64,000 nt of DNA from Volvox africanus. Taxonomy: Eukaryota; Chlorophyta; Chlorophyceae; Chlamydomonadales; Volvocaceae. A program made the position numbers and the translations under genes. The notes under the pieces are model-generated. The model was given only the letters and a program-made list of their open reading frames with translations. It was not told where the DNA came from and did no database searches. Below are positions 1 to 12,822 of this stretch, in pieces. Numbering within the stretch: the first letter of the stretch is position 1; each line of letters opens with the position of its first letter. The stretch covers positions 3,349,501-3,413,500 of the forward strand of contig BSDZ01000080.1 in the NCBI GenBank assembly GCA_030268105.1, in the 5' to 3' direction.

Positions 1-98
1 TGGAGGACTTCGTCACCTGGGTGGACACGTCCAAGGTGAAGCGGAAAGTGCTCAAGTACAATGACAAGCTCGATGACTACGACCTGCTTATGTAATTG
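1..98 (+). CDS. C-terminal end of an unidentified protein (partial)
   Basis: Reading from base 3, the first 30 codons are open and end at a TAA at about 93-95. The tail is acidic/basic and well formed (begins [19 protein letters not shown] and ends in a D-rich DDYDLLM), which looks like a conserved C-terminus and not a chance frame. The 5' part lies outside the window, so no domain can be assigned. The sequence after the stop to roughly 590 is most likely 3' UTR; a TGTAA motif, the usual poly(A) signal of chlamydomonadalean algae, lies near 577. I do not recognise the family. Confidence 0.5.
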
Positions 99-2893
99 GC
101 GCTGCATCGTGTGTGTGGTAAGAGTGAGGACGTTCTTAGTGTACTCTAGTGACTGCAACCGTGTATCGTGACACAGTCTCAGCGTGTGTCAGAGCAGGAG
201 CGGAGCTGTCGTATGCTGTGATATGCGGTATGGAGTAGGGGATGCGGAGCATCATGCCAAGCCGGAAGTCTTCCGTCCTGCGTTAATGGAGCTGTACGCG
301 GCGGAGCGCAATCAAGTCAACCTAGGAAAGATTTGGAGTGGGACGTGTGAACAGCTTGTATGGTTTATGTTCATGTCTTATGTTCATATGCCCTATTGCC
401 GTACACTGGTTGTCGTTCTCGTACATTTCGGCTCTTGAATGATTATTTTTGACCTTCTGGCCATGGGGACGGGAGATGCACGGTCTTCGTAGATGCACCG
501 CCAATACGTTATGATGGCCGCAATCTAGGGAATTGCCGGTTGGTGTAAGTGCTCGTGACTCATGGAAGACGTGACACTGTAAACGTGGCTGCAGCTGGAA
601 TGGCGCTGGCACCAGGGGGAAGCGGCTCCAGGGAAGGTGGAGAATGAGCTAGGAAATGACGGGCGGCAAAGCAGTGCCCACAAGGCTTTGGTTAGCCGTG
701 GGAAGGAGTGCTCTCATTGGACAGAATGCAGCTGTAGAGGTCGGTCTGGACAACCGGGTTAAGCAGCGCTGCCCTGATAACGAGGCAGCCAGCGGACAGA
801 TGCCGGCAACAGGCGATGGCAGCACCAGATAGATCGGCTCTGTTCCTGAATTACATTTCCCGGAGTGGGGATTGCTTTATTGTTTGGAAGCGTTTTGTTA
901 GCTTTTTTTGTTTTTTCCTCGTGTTGCGACGGCGACTTTGGGCACATGGGCGCCATGCCAGGGTGGCGCCTGAGATTACGGTACAGTTCGAGGTCATTAG
1001 GTTCCATGCGATAATGGTTTCGAGGGGTCAGAAGTTTCATGCAGCTGTATCGATACCCCCCAATTTGTTGTTATTTTAGCCGTCACCCGTATTACTAGAT
1101 GTGTGCTTTCAGCCTATTTGCTCTGCCTGAGCACTTGGTCGGTCAAGGAGACCTATGTGGCACGAATCAATCATTTTGAGCTCGAGGGTTGGGGTTAAGC
1201 ACGAAACAGTTTCGTTCAGTTGTCGGCTTTTTGCGCGAAATGCAGCTGGTATCCCACTTTACGCCGTGTCCACGGGCGGCTGTGTTCAAACATGAAACGG
1301 TCTGGTTCATTCGTCCGCGTCTCGCACGAAATGCAGCTGGCAGTTATATCCAGTCATTATTTCAGCTCCCCATTAAACCCTTATTTCAGCTCTTTGCGTT
1401 CTTCCCACCCGTTTTCCACAATTGCATTCGGCATTAAACCGGGATTTTTGAGATTCTGATAAACCAGTTTTTCACAGCAAATGCCAAGCACCATCAGCCT
1501 GATGTGTTTTCCCTGATGTAAGGATGGATGCCAGCTTGTTGCAAAATATGACACGTCCCAATCGCTGTGTCGAGACGCAAATCCTTTGAAATGTTCTTAA
1601 AAGCTTACACTGCTGTGGCGCTTGTAGGGTTTAAGGCTCGATGTAAATTTGCTATCGATTGTACGTTGTATTCTGCGTTTATGTGTGCAACAATGGTAAT
1701 TGGTGTCGCGAGACGTCTGACAGCGTCCTTGAGCACACTGAAGCCAACGAGAGGCGTGGCAATAACCTGCACGCTGAAGGATGGGCATCTCGGTGAACGA
1801 ACATTCGAACAGAGCACGCACTTACAGAGGCGGGGCAACATCAAGGAATTGCACGGGAGGTGTCCCGCTGGGGTCAACCTTGTCGCCAATGCGATTATAT
1901 AACCATACGGGTCCTAATGGCGTGTGACAGCACATGAATCCGAACAACGAACACGACCGATTGCAAATAAAACCATCAGGAATCGTCTGACAAGAATTAA
2001 TGAACAGGTGTGAAAATGGAATTTCCGACCTTGTCGTTCTGTGTCGTTGGACAAACGCTCTGGTCGACAGATATTAGGCCCCCGGCTTCCGGGGTGCAGT
2101 CTAATGCGCATCGTCAACTATGTACGTAGCTAAGTTCCGCTCGTTAGCCGAGCTTAACCTAGGGCCTTTAGTTCAGATGTCCTCACACATGAATGGAGTT
2201 GTCCAACAGGTTATCAACCTCTCAGATATCCATGATACCTATCGTGCGGTATCGTGCCGACATTGCCACCTCATCCTGTGCACTACATGCTGCGAACCGT
2301 TCTAACCTAGCCGGTGGCTCGATTCAATACCAAAACTACCCCAAAAACAATATAATACCCATTTGAGCTAAGCCTTCCCTATTTTTAAATATTTTCTACC
2401 TCCATGCAAAAACCACAACAGGCGGCCTTCCTATAACTCCCACATCCGCAAAGAGTCGACCAGTAGCTTCCAGCGACCCCGAATATGGCGTTCCCCCTGC
2501 ATCTGTCTGTCTACCCAGAACATGTTCACAGGCCCTAACTAAAATTTACCTCGCTCTCAACTGATCGCATCTCAGCTCATCAAGGCCAAGGGTTCACACT
2601 GTGAGCACCTCTGTTCCGTGATGCATGAAAACCTACACACGACGCCACGAGTATACGTGCACGTGTACGTATTAACAACCAAGGGGGGAAGGCACCCCGC
2701 CATGTCAGGGCACGGTCTGTGCTATGCGCAGCTGTCATCTCACGACTAAGTATAACGATTTAAATCGGAAGCCTCTAGCAAGCATCTGCCTGCACATCCG
2801 GCGAAGGAAAATTAAGACGGACGAGGCCGGCCCACCCTGCGCAACCCTGGGCCTGAGCCTGAGCCTATCGCACTTCGAAAAATGACATATCTT
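99..2893. other. 3' UTR and gene-poor intergenic stretch
   Basis: After the end of the first gene I see no open frame with splice context that I can support. Short frames on both strands here are of random composition. Around 1230-1400 there is a loose direct duplication of a segment built around ATGCAGCTGG. No RNA gene or terminal repeat was found. Confidence 0.4.
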
Positions 2894-5800
2894 CTACACA
2901 AAAACCTCTTCCTCAAATGCAAGCTGCTTGCCAGTAGCCACCGCGATCGCCTCACGAATAGCCACCGCCCAATCGCAGCACTCCTCAACGCTGGCGGCCT
3001 GCACAACGCCAACCCGAAGACAAGGGGAGGTTACCAACATGCAGCGGGCGAGGTTCTATGCAATTCCCAATTGGAAGGTATATCCTACCCCTAACACGTC
3101 ATTCAAGCAATATTCCCCATCCGTTCACATACCCACAGCGCGACAACCCCTCTTCGCTCCACGTTCTTACAGCCTTACCTGGAATTCCAGCTTCCGACCG
3201 CGTAGCCCTCCCAGCCAGCTGGAGCTTTTAGGCACCTCCAGGATATTAAAGCGGGGAGCCTGGAGCCAATGAGGAACAACAAGTTCCGCTGCGCCTTACA
3301 GGCCGATAATTTCCTCCAAATGGGCCTTACGCACACTTTCCAACTACATACTCCCACAATGAGCAGTCTTTACCCCCTGTCTGGGACCAACCAGCGTCTC
3401 TTGGTTTGATTGGCCCCAGCCGATGAATTGTAACATGATTCTAGAAAGCCCTGTTTAGATCCGTCAAGCGAAAGTCGTGCCTCCAAACAGTCCAATGACC
3501 ATGAGAATGTTGTGTTGCTCCTAAAAAACGTGACTCCTAAACGTGACCAGAATCTCAGGACAGGTCAGGACAGGACAGGTCAGGATAGGTCAGGACAGGA
3601 CCGGACAGATCAGGATCTTCCCGCGCAGTCTGCCTTCCTTTAAAACTGTATCCTCAGGTCGCGCAAACCTCCCGCTGCTTGTCTTACCTTGCTAGGTTCG
3701 AAGGTGGACCGCGCCAACGTGAGGGAGTCCAGGGGCCTGACCTCCTCGGCGCGTGTGAACCAGTGGAGGTAGCCTGTAAGGCGGATGAAGGCCGAATGGC
3801 ACCCACCCGCGCAATCAGATATTAGAACGCAAAAACGCTGCTTGCAACTCACATCAAGCTGGACAACTGACAGCCACAAGGCATAAAGGAACAAGGGTGA
3901 AAGCAGAGCGGCAAGCCACGGCGTCCCAGGCGATGAAGCTGCGCATCCTGCCCTTCCAACAGGAACCCCCCAGCGCTCATGCAGCCTCAACGCTGACAGG
4001 ACCGGCGGTGACAGAAAGAGCAACAGCATAGCGGCTGCAGCATGCCCACAGCTTACCTGCTCTTGTCAGCACGAAGTGGCACTTCCGCCAACGTTGAGTG
4101 GCGGACTCCCATATCTGCAGGTCGCCCTGACGCACAATCTCCGGCGAACAGAACAGCTCGTGACAAACACTGTGAAGGCACTCCGCTTGGCGGGCCGCCA
4201 GACCCTCAGCGGTGCGGGAGGCGGTGGCGGCCATCTCCCGCAGCGTGTTGAGCTTCATATCGGGCTGAATTACGCTGAGCACCGTCTGGGCATGTGTAAG
4301 GAAGTGAAGGGCACATGAAGGGCGGTTGGTAGGCGAGAGACAACCCGTGACAGTTATGGTGGTCCTGCTGCATGCAAGTGAAGTTGGGAGAGAAGTGGCA
4401 CAGATGAAGTGGCACGTCAAAAAGGCGGGCACGAAGCCGGATCTTCGCACCAGCATAAGCGAGCTAAAAAATTGTAGGGCTACGGCAGCTGTGCCTCCAG
4501 TACCCGTACACCCCAGCCCCCACCATCATGGTCTCAAGGTCAGTCTGCAGCGGAAGCAGTGCCGCACGGTAGCTGTCCACCGCCACTGTCATAGCCTGCG
4601 GCACGCACATCATCATCATCATCATGATTGGGGAGGGATGCAGAAAACAGCCGGTCACGTAAGGGGGGTAAAAAGGGGCCACATGCATACAACGCACTGC
4701 TCACATGCTTCGCCGCAAGGCCCTGGCACAGCGCTTACCCACTGGAAATGCAGCGGCGCAATCTCTGACATCATAACTGTCATCCACCCGCTCGGGAAGC
4801 ACGACGCTAGAGTTCACAAGCCAACTAAGCTGGGTTCCCTCTGGTAAGGGGGCAATGGGTCTATAACGTGGAACAGGTGCCGACGCTGCACGATTGCAGC
4901 TCACCCCGATGGCGGCCAAACCCTCGCGTCATTGGCCCGACCTCACACAGGCGTCATTGGCCGTAGCCTCACAACCCGGAGCGGCCGAAGATAGCCAATC
5001 CATCGGCACGAGTTCAAAGCTGGTGCTGAAGACTCATCCACTACCTGTGGATCTACGAACAACTCCAGCCGGTGCACCCACCGACCTCATCCGAGCAGAT
5101 TACTAGCCCAGGACACGAGGATGCACGTCCTCTCGCCCGTCCTATGGCGGTGGCACTTTTGCCTTGACATCCCACGACATGCTCCGACACGCCACACCTA
5201 ACACCTAAGTGACCTTCAGCAATAGCAACAGTAATAACAGCAGCAGCAGCCCTTCAAAGGCCTCTTTCCGTCGATCCAACTTACCTGTGTGGACAGCTCC
5301 AGGCGCTGCTGCTCCAGCTCCGTAACCCGTTGGAAGCCAGTCTTTAGAAGCTCCCGCTCGCGATCTTGCCACCGCTGCAACACCTGCTGCTCCTGCACCA
5401 GCCGCCGCTCAGTCGCCCACGGGTCCTCTTCCGGTCCACGGGTCGGTAGCCGCCTGTGTCGCTCTGCCAGCACCGCCTCGAATGACCGACAGGCCACCAC
5501 ATGGTCCCCCAGCGCTGTCGCCAACTGGCGCCGCGCCGCGTCTATGTTGCGATGGGTGATGGCAGCTTCCGCAGAGACCTCCCGTGCGGCCGCACGATAG
5601 CGGAATAGCAACGAGGTCACATCCTTGGCCATGCCCGTGAGGGTTGCGTGCAGCGGCCTATGGAGGGGTAAAAGTGGGGAAGTGGGCCACCGGAAGCGGC
5701 CAGTGGCGCGACGGCGAGGGAGGATCTAGATTCTGCAGAAGGCCGACGATCCTATAAATATTTAACTCCTGAGGCAGCTGGGAAGCGGGAGGGGCGGTGA

Positions 5801-7203
5801 AGATCTCCCAAAGTGCCCCGACGAAACAAAGACGGGTGATACCCTCAAGACGGATGCATTGAAGAGGGTGACGCCCTAACGAGGGGCGCGTTCGCGGGCA
5901 TGATCTGGACGAGGTGGGCGACAATGCACGCGGGAGACGGGTGCCAACCGGGGGCATGGCTCCGTCCTCCTCGAGACGCAGGGCTCAGCAGCTCTGCAAC
6001 CTGCTGCGCTTATCTCCTGGCCTGCCGCATGGTGCGAAATATACCCTAAGCTCCCGATAAGTTCATCCCCGCCCAATCCCCAATACAAGCTCTTTCCTCT
6101 GCTCTCAACCTTTCGCCTCAGCGGACCTGAGGAACAAAACTGCCGATGTCTGCGGTTGCGAGGAGCATCGGGAGTATCGGGGAAGGGCGCCCGCGGGTCA
6201 TCCCATTGGCTTGTAAGAGCTGAAGTGGACTTTCCCAAACCTTTATATGCCCCCGTCCTTGCCCCTGCCTCTCCGCACCTGTGCGCTTGGTCGATCACGG
6301 AGGGCACCCGCATGAGCGCCTCTCCGGCGGATCTCAGCTCTCCATCATCCGCATCCAGGCCTAGCAGCCGTACCCGGGAGGCGACCGCCATAGCGGATGC
6401 GTACGCGGCCTCCGCCTTGCCCAGAGCCGTCAGCAACTCCGCCAAGCCCTCCAAGATCCTGTAGGTCATCATGCAGCGCCACATAACAGCCACATAAAGG
6501 GATGGGCAAGGTCAGCCGCCTTCGCTTTCACTTGAACAGCTAAACTCATTTGAGGGACGGAGAGCACACAAACGCAACGTGCAAACCGGAGGTGCGGCAG
6601 TACGACACTGAACCATTCTGCCGCGACCCTTCACGTCCCCTACCCATAACACACCGACACCGTAACTTCTCGCCGGCTGATTCGCAGGCATCTCCCAAAG
6701 TCGCCATTCCCTTCCCTAGCACGGCCTGGCAGGACAGTAAGGCAAAGCGGTCCACCATACCGCCTCCTTCGTAACCCCAACCCACCGCTATGTTTGGCTC
6801 CCACCCTACTCCGCGTTTGACATCTATCCGGTTTTCTTGTGCCAGAACTTCGGCAACACCAACAACCAACACCATCGCCCCTCACCTGCAGCTATTTTCC
6901 AGCCGTTCCGTGATTCGGCTCGCCAGCTCCCGGTTAACCCGGCTCTCCTCCTCGACATCGTCCTCAATCGCTGCCAGGGATGCACGCTGCCGTGCAATCT
7001 CTGCGTCAAAGATGCCGATGGACGACAACGAAGCCAGCAGCTGTCCCGATAAGCCGAGACTGCCTCCAACCAGCAGGGAACCTGACGTGGCACTGGTGCC
7101 CGACAGCCCGTTGCCATTACAGCCCGTCCCGCCGCCACCGCTGGACCTGCCGCAGCTCTGACCGTCCTCAGAGGGCGCACCGCCGGTAGTGATGGCAGCG
7201 GTG
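2894..7203 (-). CDS. BAR-PH domain protein (Slm1-like), multi-exon
   Basis: Probable membrane-curvature/phosphoinositide-binding adaptor acting at the plasma membrane. Exons that join in phase: ~7203-6886 (Gly/Ser-rich, then FDAEIARQRASLAAIEDD), 6458-6279 (ILEGLAELLTALGKAEAAY), 5657-5285 (long coiled helix with FRYRAAAREVSAEA and QRVTELEQQRLELS). Probable exons at ~4.7-4.9 kb and ~4.5-4.6 kb (DSYRAALLPLQTDLE) complete the BAR part. The PH domain is split over ~4275-4057 (ends RKCHFVLTRAG), 3773-3688 (GYLHWFTRAEEVRPLDSL), ~3295-3181 and 2998-2894 (ASVEECCDWAVAIREAI, then TAG). The order helix bundle then PH with a GYLHWF core is the Slm1/BAR-PH plan known from fungi. The phase between the 3773-3688 exon and the next does not close in my reading, so that junction is uncertain. 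Exons at 7.4-8.2 kb on the same strand may be its 5' part. Confidence 0.62.
3545..3617. repeat. Short tandem repeat of GGACAGGTCA type
   Basis: Imperfect tandem copies of a roughly 10-bp unit (CAGGACAGGT / CAGGATAGGT / CAGGACCGGA). It lies within an intron of the BAR-PH gene. Confidence 0.75.
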
Positions 7204-7377
7204 GCTGCAGCGTAAGCAGGGTTGTGGGGAGCACGCTAGGCGATAGCAAATGGAACGGTCTTCAACGTTGAGTACATGGGGCCGTTATCAGGGCCGGCGG
7301 CTAGGACTAGAATTTCAGGAGCTTAAAGCACACCTTTCTTCACACCACACTGTCTGAGATCAAATGCCTGCAGCACA

Positions 7378-8233
7378 CTAGGAGCCGTACGCCATGGGCA
7401 ACCCACCAGAAGCATAGCTCTCACTAAGGCCGCCGCACGAGGCCACATCCATTTCTCTCCTGGCGGCCCGGGCAATGTTCACATTCCGCGTGATTTGGTT
7501 GATGTTGAACGGCTCAGTGAACTTGGGGCTTGCTCTGCAGGTAAAATTGAGGTTGCGGCAGTATGTTGTCGAACAACTGTCCACAGTCCGGGTGGGGCAA
7601 CAGGTAGCCATGGAGGCGCAGTAGCTCTCGGCAGCTGCTACGGCCAGGAAAGATGCTCCGGTTGACACTACATGCAACCCCCTCCCACACGTAAAACAGT
7701 AATAACCTCCCCAATAAATCCGATAAAGACGGTTGAGGAAGCGGCCCTTGACGCTATTGGTCATGGCGTTACGAGTCGCTATGTATACCCGCTGGAGGTA
7801 ATGAAGTGGCGTTTTCGGCCCCTTGAGTGGTTCAAGAATGTTTCCAAACATATCTGGAATATGAAGGCTCCATCAATGTGATGTGCAATCATCATTCACA
7901 GCCGCCTGCTGAGTTGACTCACTTGAGTAACATCTCGGCTAGAACGCTTGCATCCAATTCTTCAAGATCGTGTCCAGCATCGCGAACACATTGCATATTG
8001 GCCTTCTTAATTGTTATCGGTGGACTTTTGCCGGCCGCTCGCGCGATATCGTCCACGTCGGCGAAACGTGGGGAAACCCTTGGAGGTGTTTCCTGCACAT
8101 TCCAAGCAGGCAATTAGGCTCCTGTGTAGAAGCCTCTACAGCAAGCAGTTGCCTTGGGCCGCACCTCGCCGCTCAAACTACCACAAGCCGCAGCTTCGGG
8201 TAGAGGTCCTTCTGGGGCAATACGGTGCTCCAT
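7378..8233 (-). CDS. Putative exons of an unidentified gene, or 5' exons of the BAR-PH gene
   Basis: Two coding-like stretches lie upstream of the BAR-PH exons on the same strand. One (about 8110-7925) reads FADVDDIARAAGKSPPITI... to VLAEMLL and ends at an excellent donor (AA followed by GTGAGT). The other (about 7540-7400) reads KFTEPFNINQITRNVNIARA, and could end at a GTGGGT donor near 7410 or run on to a TAG at 7378. A possible start is the ATG at 8233 (MEHRIAPEGPLPEAAACG). I could not join these with consistent phase, so this is a list of probable exons and not a gene model. Confidence 0.33.
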
Positions 8234-8311
8234 GTTGTCTTTTGCTGCACACCGTATCTGAATCAATACGAAACAGATGCCTGTCGGTCCACTGGGGCAG
8301 CTGCGTTTCAC

Positions 8312-9817
8312 TTAGGTGAATATTGTAATCACCTCATTTTTGTGTAATAATATATCAGTATTTTCTGATAACATTGCTGTATGTACTGAGTTCGGCACGT
8401 TTTAGTTGCTTTTCATGACATTGACTTTGGCTTGCATGTACCTGATTGCCTGTCGGTCGTTGGCCGCAGCTAAAGCCAGGTTGTCGATACCGCCAATTCG
8501 CCAGCAAACCCGTCGTTTCTGACACCCTATTACATATCCAACGGAGTAGGAAGCGGGTTAAAACGCCCTATAGATAGTATATACGGTAAAATTGCTGGAA
8601 GAGTTATTCTGTATCACGAACACGAACATTACAATAGCTATATTTCTATATGTTTTAGAATGATTAAGCATTGTTACAGGGCTTTACAGGGCGTCCTTAA
8701 TAATCTATCCTATCGTACAGTCCCGCGAAGTGCGCCTATCCCAGAGCCGATTTGCTCTGGCATAACCCCAACATGCCGACTCTGGGCCTCTAACGCTCAT
8801 ATACCTTCATATAAGTCCACAATTTCCACAGTTATACACTTGACCAATATACCGCTAGGTCGTAGCTGTGAGATCTTCAATGGTCCAGCCGCCCTAGCCG
8901 CCCCGCGACATCATGCCTCCAAATTCGGAACGTGGCGATCCTGCCACTTGCCTGACATAATGCCGGCCTCATAACACGACCCTGAAGCTCCTGGATCCTA
9001 CACGCAGATCCCTAGCTTGGCACAGTTCCGGCGATGGTCCGGCAGGTGTACGCGAAGTAGCACTCTTCCTTAACACGAGGGCGGGCTAAACCCCTTGTTC
9101 AGGCCCAGAGTGCAGTTGGGATGCGGGAGTGGCATGCACGAGGCGTGCACCCGCCCCACAGCTCCTCTTCACACCACCACTAAAACAACCGTACGGAGAT
9201 CTGTATATCCAATCCGCGTCTTGCATTGTTGCGATTGGCATCATAGAGTTTGCCGATCCAGCGCCGACTAGACCCAGAGAAGGACAGACACTGCTACTGA
9301 ACACCCAAGTTTGAATATGTCTCGCATGTCACATATCGTTGCATATCTGACGGGTCATGAGTCAATGAGTGATGATGTCCAAAACATGTCCCTCTGGTAG
9401 CCCTCTTCATCAGCGCCTGTTCCGACCTGTGCATTAGCCCTAGCTGAGTGCAGAGCTGTTCCAGTAACTTGCCGTCGCTCCCTAGGCAGCCTCCTCACTC
9501 CCACCAGCTCAAGGGGGCAGATACGTACATTTTGGCAGATAACACCCCTCTCGAGAGCTTGTGAGGCACATGAGCCAGGCCTCAGCTCATGGACAGTATG
9601 GCGCGTGTATCGAACGAGCGGTGATGATTTTTGAACATAATGCACATACCCTCGGCACGACGATATTGCCCCACCGAAGCCCCCCCAGCTGTTCGCATAC
9701 CAAGTCTGAAAGGCCATCACAGCACAAGGTATGGCCTGCAGCAAGGGCCACTGCTACCACAAAATTCTTGCAACAAAATAACAATCCAAAAGTCCATCCT
9801 TAGCCACCGGGCCTTCC
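8312..9817. other. Intergenic and 3' flank of the ELIP-like gene
   Basis: The part 8320-8720 is clearly more AT-rich than its surroundings. No gene can be supported in the whole stretch. The right part probably includes the 3' UTR of the ELIP-like gene, whose stop is at 9818-9820. Confidence 0.4.
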
Positions 9818-12800
9818 TCACCACCATACCCATAACCAGTCCAACAAACCTGCGCCGTGATCCGCAATCCCCCCGGTAACCGCCCCATGCCCCTGTCCAT
9901 GTCCGTGCAGTGACCCAGTGGCTTCGCCGCCCACTGCTAAGGCCCCTAGCATCCATTCCTGCAGCTGCTGCAGCATTGGCCGATGTGCTGGGTCTGCCGC
10001 TTCCGCCAAGACAGCCCAGACGAAACCCACCATCGCCGCCCGGCCCAGCCAGCGATGCGCACGCGGGCTCATCAGCAGACCCCGCGTCTTCATGCGCGGT
10101 AGAAGCTGCCGGTGAACCGCAGTCAGCAGTGCCACCAGCGCAAATGCAGACGGGACGCTCAGCGGGTGTTGCAGCCCTTGCTGGAGGAGCGGTTGCGGTG
10201 CGGGAGAGGTGGCTTGCTGGTACACCCCGGCCGTGAGGCCTAGCAGCGCCATTCGGCCATTGAGAAGCTCCACTGGGCGCCATAGGGCCACCTGTGAGGG
10301 TACAGGAACAGATTGGGATAGTTACTTGTTGTGTGAAGGCGAGGGAGAGTCACGGTCCATGCAGCCAGGGCTCAGCAGGGGGATGTGGCCGGCCTATAGA
10401 TGGGTGGGATCACTCAACACCGGGTTACGATGACCGGCGGTGTAGCAACCCACCGGTCGGTCCCAATATCTGTTCGGTCTCGCCAAGTTTGATCGTATAC
10501 TAAGAAAAACAGCGTGTCCGTACCTCGGCCTCTGGCCTCCCCTGTAGCTTGGAGCGCCCCCACATTACATCGGGGTGCATGCACAACACTTCACATCTAC
10601 CATTACCTTCCGCAGGCGACAGACATTTGTTCCAATGGACAGTCATGCTTATCTATTTGTGTACGGCTGAAGCCCATGTGATAAAACAAGCCCAAACTGA
10701 TCAAAACCAATATGGTGTTTGATACGACTCGACAAGGCTTGACCCATGCCAGTGCTGACGACACCCATGCTCCCACCTGGGTTCGAAGCAGATGCCGCTG
10801 AATACGGAGCACGTGCAATTGCACCATCACGTGCGCCACCGGGTGGTCCTCCGCCCACTCCTCCAGCTGCACCGCTAGCTGTGCCTGCTGCTCCGCTGTT
10901 GCCTGCACCTGAGCCAGGGCCGCGTGTGCCTGGTCTATGGTGTGAATTCGACCGCCTTCGCCTCCGCTGGCCAATGCCGTGACCAAAGGCGCTGCCACAT
11001 TCTGTCCCTCGCTACCTGCTGCGCCCACGTCTCCTTCATTACCAGCGCCCTCCGCTCCACTGGCATTATTCTTAATTTCTGTGCTGGCGCCGTTGTCGAG
11101 TTGCTGCCGGGGAGCTGCTCGCAAAGGCGGTGGCTTTCGGGCGGCAAGATGCTGCAGTACAGTGCCAATAAGGCTGGTAGCACGCCACGGTACACGCAGC
11201 GGGAGAGGGCTGAATGGGCGCCAGGGACTGCCGACTCTCTCAACTTGCTGTCTCAGACTCCGAAAAGGCGCGGAATCTGCCTCTGTGCCGATCGATCGCA
11301 CCGGTGTGTCCTGTTGGGCTGCGGGCTTCCTTCGTGCGCTGCATGCAATGAGTCGTGGAGGGAGGGGCAACACACTCGCGGGCGGACGACAGTCCTGGCG
11401 ATAAGGTCGTTGCTCAGGCTGCTGCTGGTGGACCTGGAGGTGCCGGCTGACGGACGGAAGCAGCAGCGGCGGAGGCGAGGCTGAAAACGCGCTTTGCTCC
11501 TGTTGCTGCCCAGGCGGGGACCTGGCAGTCCGCCCGGCAAGAGCTGGAATAACAGGAATGGTCGCCGTATTCGCCTCCTGCATTGCATTACCACTGCCCT
11601 CAGCTGCCTTCGCCGTCCCCCCCTCCTCTGCGGCGGCCGCGATACCTCCAGCGGCGCCGCCATCGGGCTGTAGCAGGGCTCTGAAGCTGTGTCCTATGGG
11701 CCGCGGCGGCCGTGAGCTGCGAGGCAGCAGCGAACCGTTGGCTTCCGCTACCCAGTTGCTTACCTCAACCAGAGACTGTCCAACCGCATGGCCACTGCCC
11801 AAACCTACGGACTCAGCGCCTGTATCGGGGGTGTCGTCGAGAACCTTGCTTAAGCTCCAGCCTGCCGCGTGGCTGGCGCCGATCCCGTCCCCTTCGACGA
11901 CAGCACTGACATCCGAGATGCAGTCGCACAGGCTGTTGCGGCGGGCGGCTCTGAGGGCGCGGTGGTTCACCAGGTGCTGCTGAAGCGCCTCCCTGGCCGC
12001 AGCGGAGGGCGGACAGGCGGCAAGACCACCCGGCCCGGAGCTGCCCAAGACTGACTTCTCCAGACTGCGGTGGCGTTGTTTGTCAGGATCCCCGCAGCAA
12101 GGCTCCGGCGACAGCTCATCGTGCGGCTGTAAGGACAGCACTGACGGACTTCCTGCATCAACTACTGCTGGCGCATCATCCGAAGAGGCGGCTCGGTTGG
12201 CTGTTTGGATCGGAAGCTCCAAGCCTGTTACGTGGCAATTCAACGGAGAAAGGAAATAATCGCCGACTTTGTTTAAAGCGCTGTCGCGCGACCCGTTATG
12301 GTCATGATTTTGTCCGTTTGGTGATGGTGACGTGAGGTTCGATCCGGTCGACTTCGCTGCGGCTTCGGCAGGAAGGAGCAGCTGATTTATGGTAGACTCT
12401 TCCGCTGTTGTTTGCTGATGCAGGTGTTTGATGTTTGGGACGCGGCTGCTGGGACCCTTCAGCGGCGCCTGTGGGTCTGTGAATCGACTATCCCAAAGTG
12501 GTTCGATAGCGTCGTGAAGTGCATCTGCATCTGCCGCAGCTGCTTGGGCTCCTGACACATTTTCAATCCGTAAATCAGTCCCACCTGCGCTTGGTGGCGG
12601 CCTTGACCCACTGGTTTGCGCCACCTTGGCGCGCGTAGCGCGTGGCTTCCCCAAAAGCACAAAACCCTTGAACACCTTGGATAATGGCTCTAGGATGCTA
12701 GAGTGACTAAAAGCACCACAGGTTACCGGAGCTATAGTGTGGGAGATTTTACAGTTGTTTCGGACGGCAACATTTGCGCTCCGGAAGCGTTGAGCAGCAT

Positions 12801-12822
12801 GGCGCTTGAGGATTGACATCAT
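9818..12822 (-). CDS. ELIP/LHC-like three-helix protein with a very long N-terminal extension
   Basis: Two exons, 12822-10777 and 10291-9818, with donor CAG|GTGGGAG and acceptor CACAG|GTGG, phase 0, give 839 residues. Residues 683-705 form helix 1 with the chlorophyll-binding signature VELLNGRMALLG (E690, N693, R695). Helix 2 is about 730-746. Helix 3, about 760-780, has LGRAAMVGF but lacks the usual Glu and Asn (H761 and L764 instead). Three helices with motifs in the first and third is the ELIP plan; these thylakoid proteins bind pigment and dissipate energy under light stress. The N-terminus (MMSILKRHAAQRFRSANVAV) is basic and Ser/Ala-rich, as in transit peptides. Residues about 40-650 are low-complexity, rich in S, P, A, Q and G, with no domain I recognise. 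Mature ELIPs are normally under 200 residues, so the extension is the oddity. A separate gene ending at 10603 is the alternative, but the splice phase and the helix start argue for one protein. Confidence 0.6.

Noticed and set aside
10603..10776. C-terminal 58 residues of the long frame, with a hydrophobic stretch, as part of the ELIP-like protein
   Set aside because: A GTGGGAG donor at 10776 splices in phase to the exon with the pigment-binding helices. The frame beyond the donor is taken as intron.
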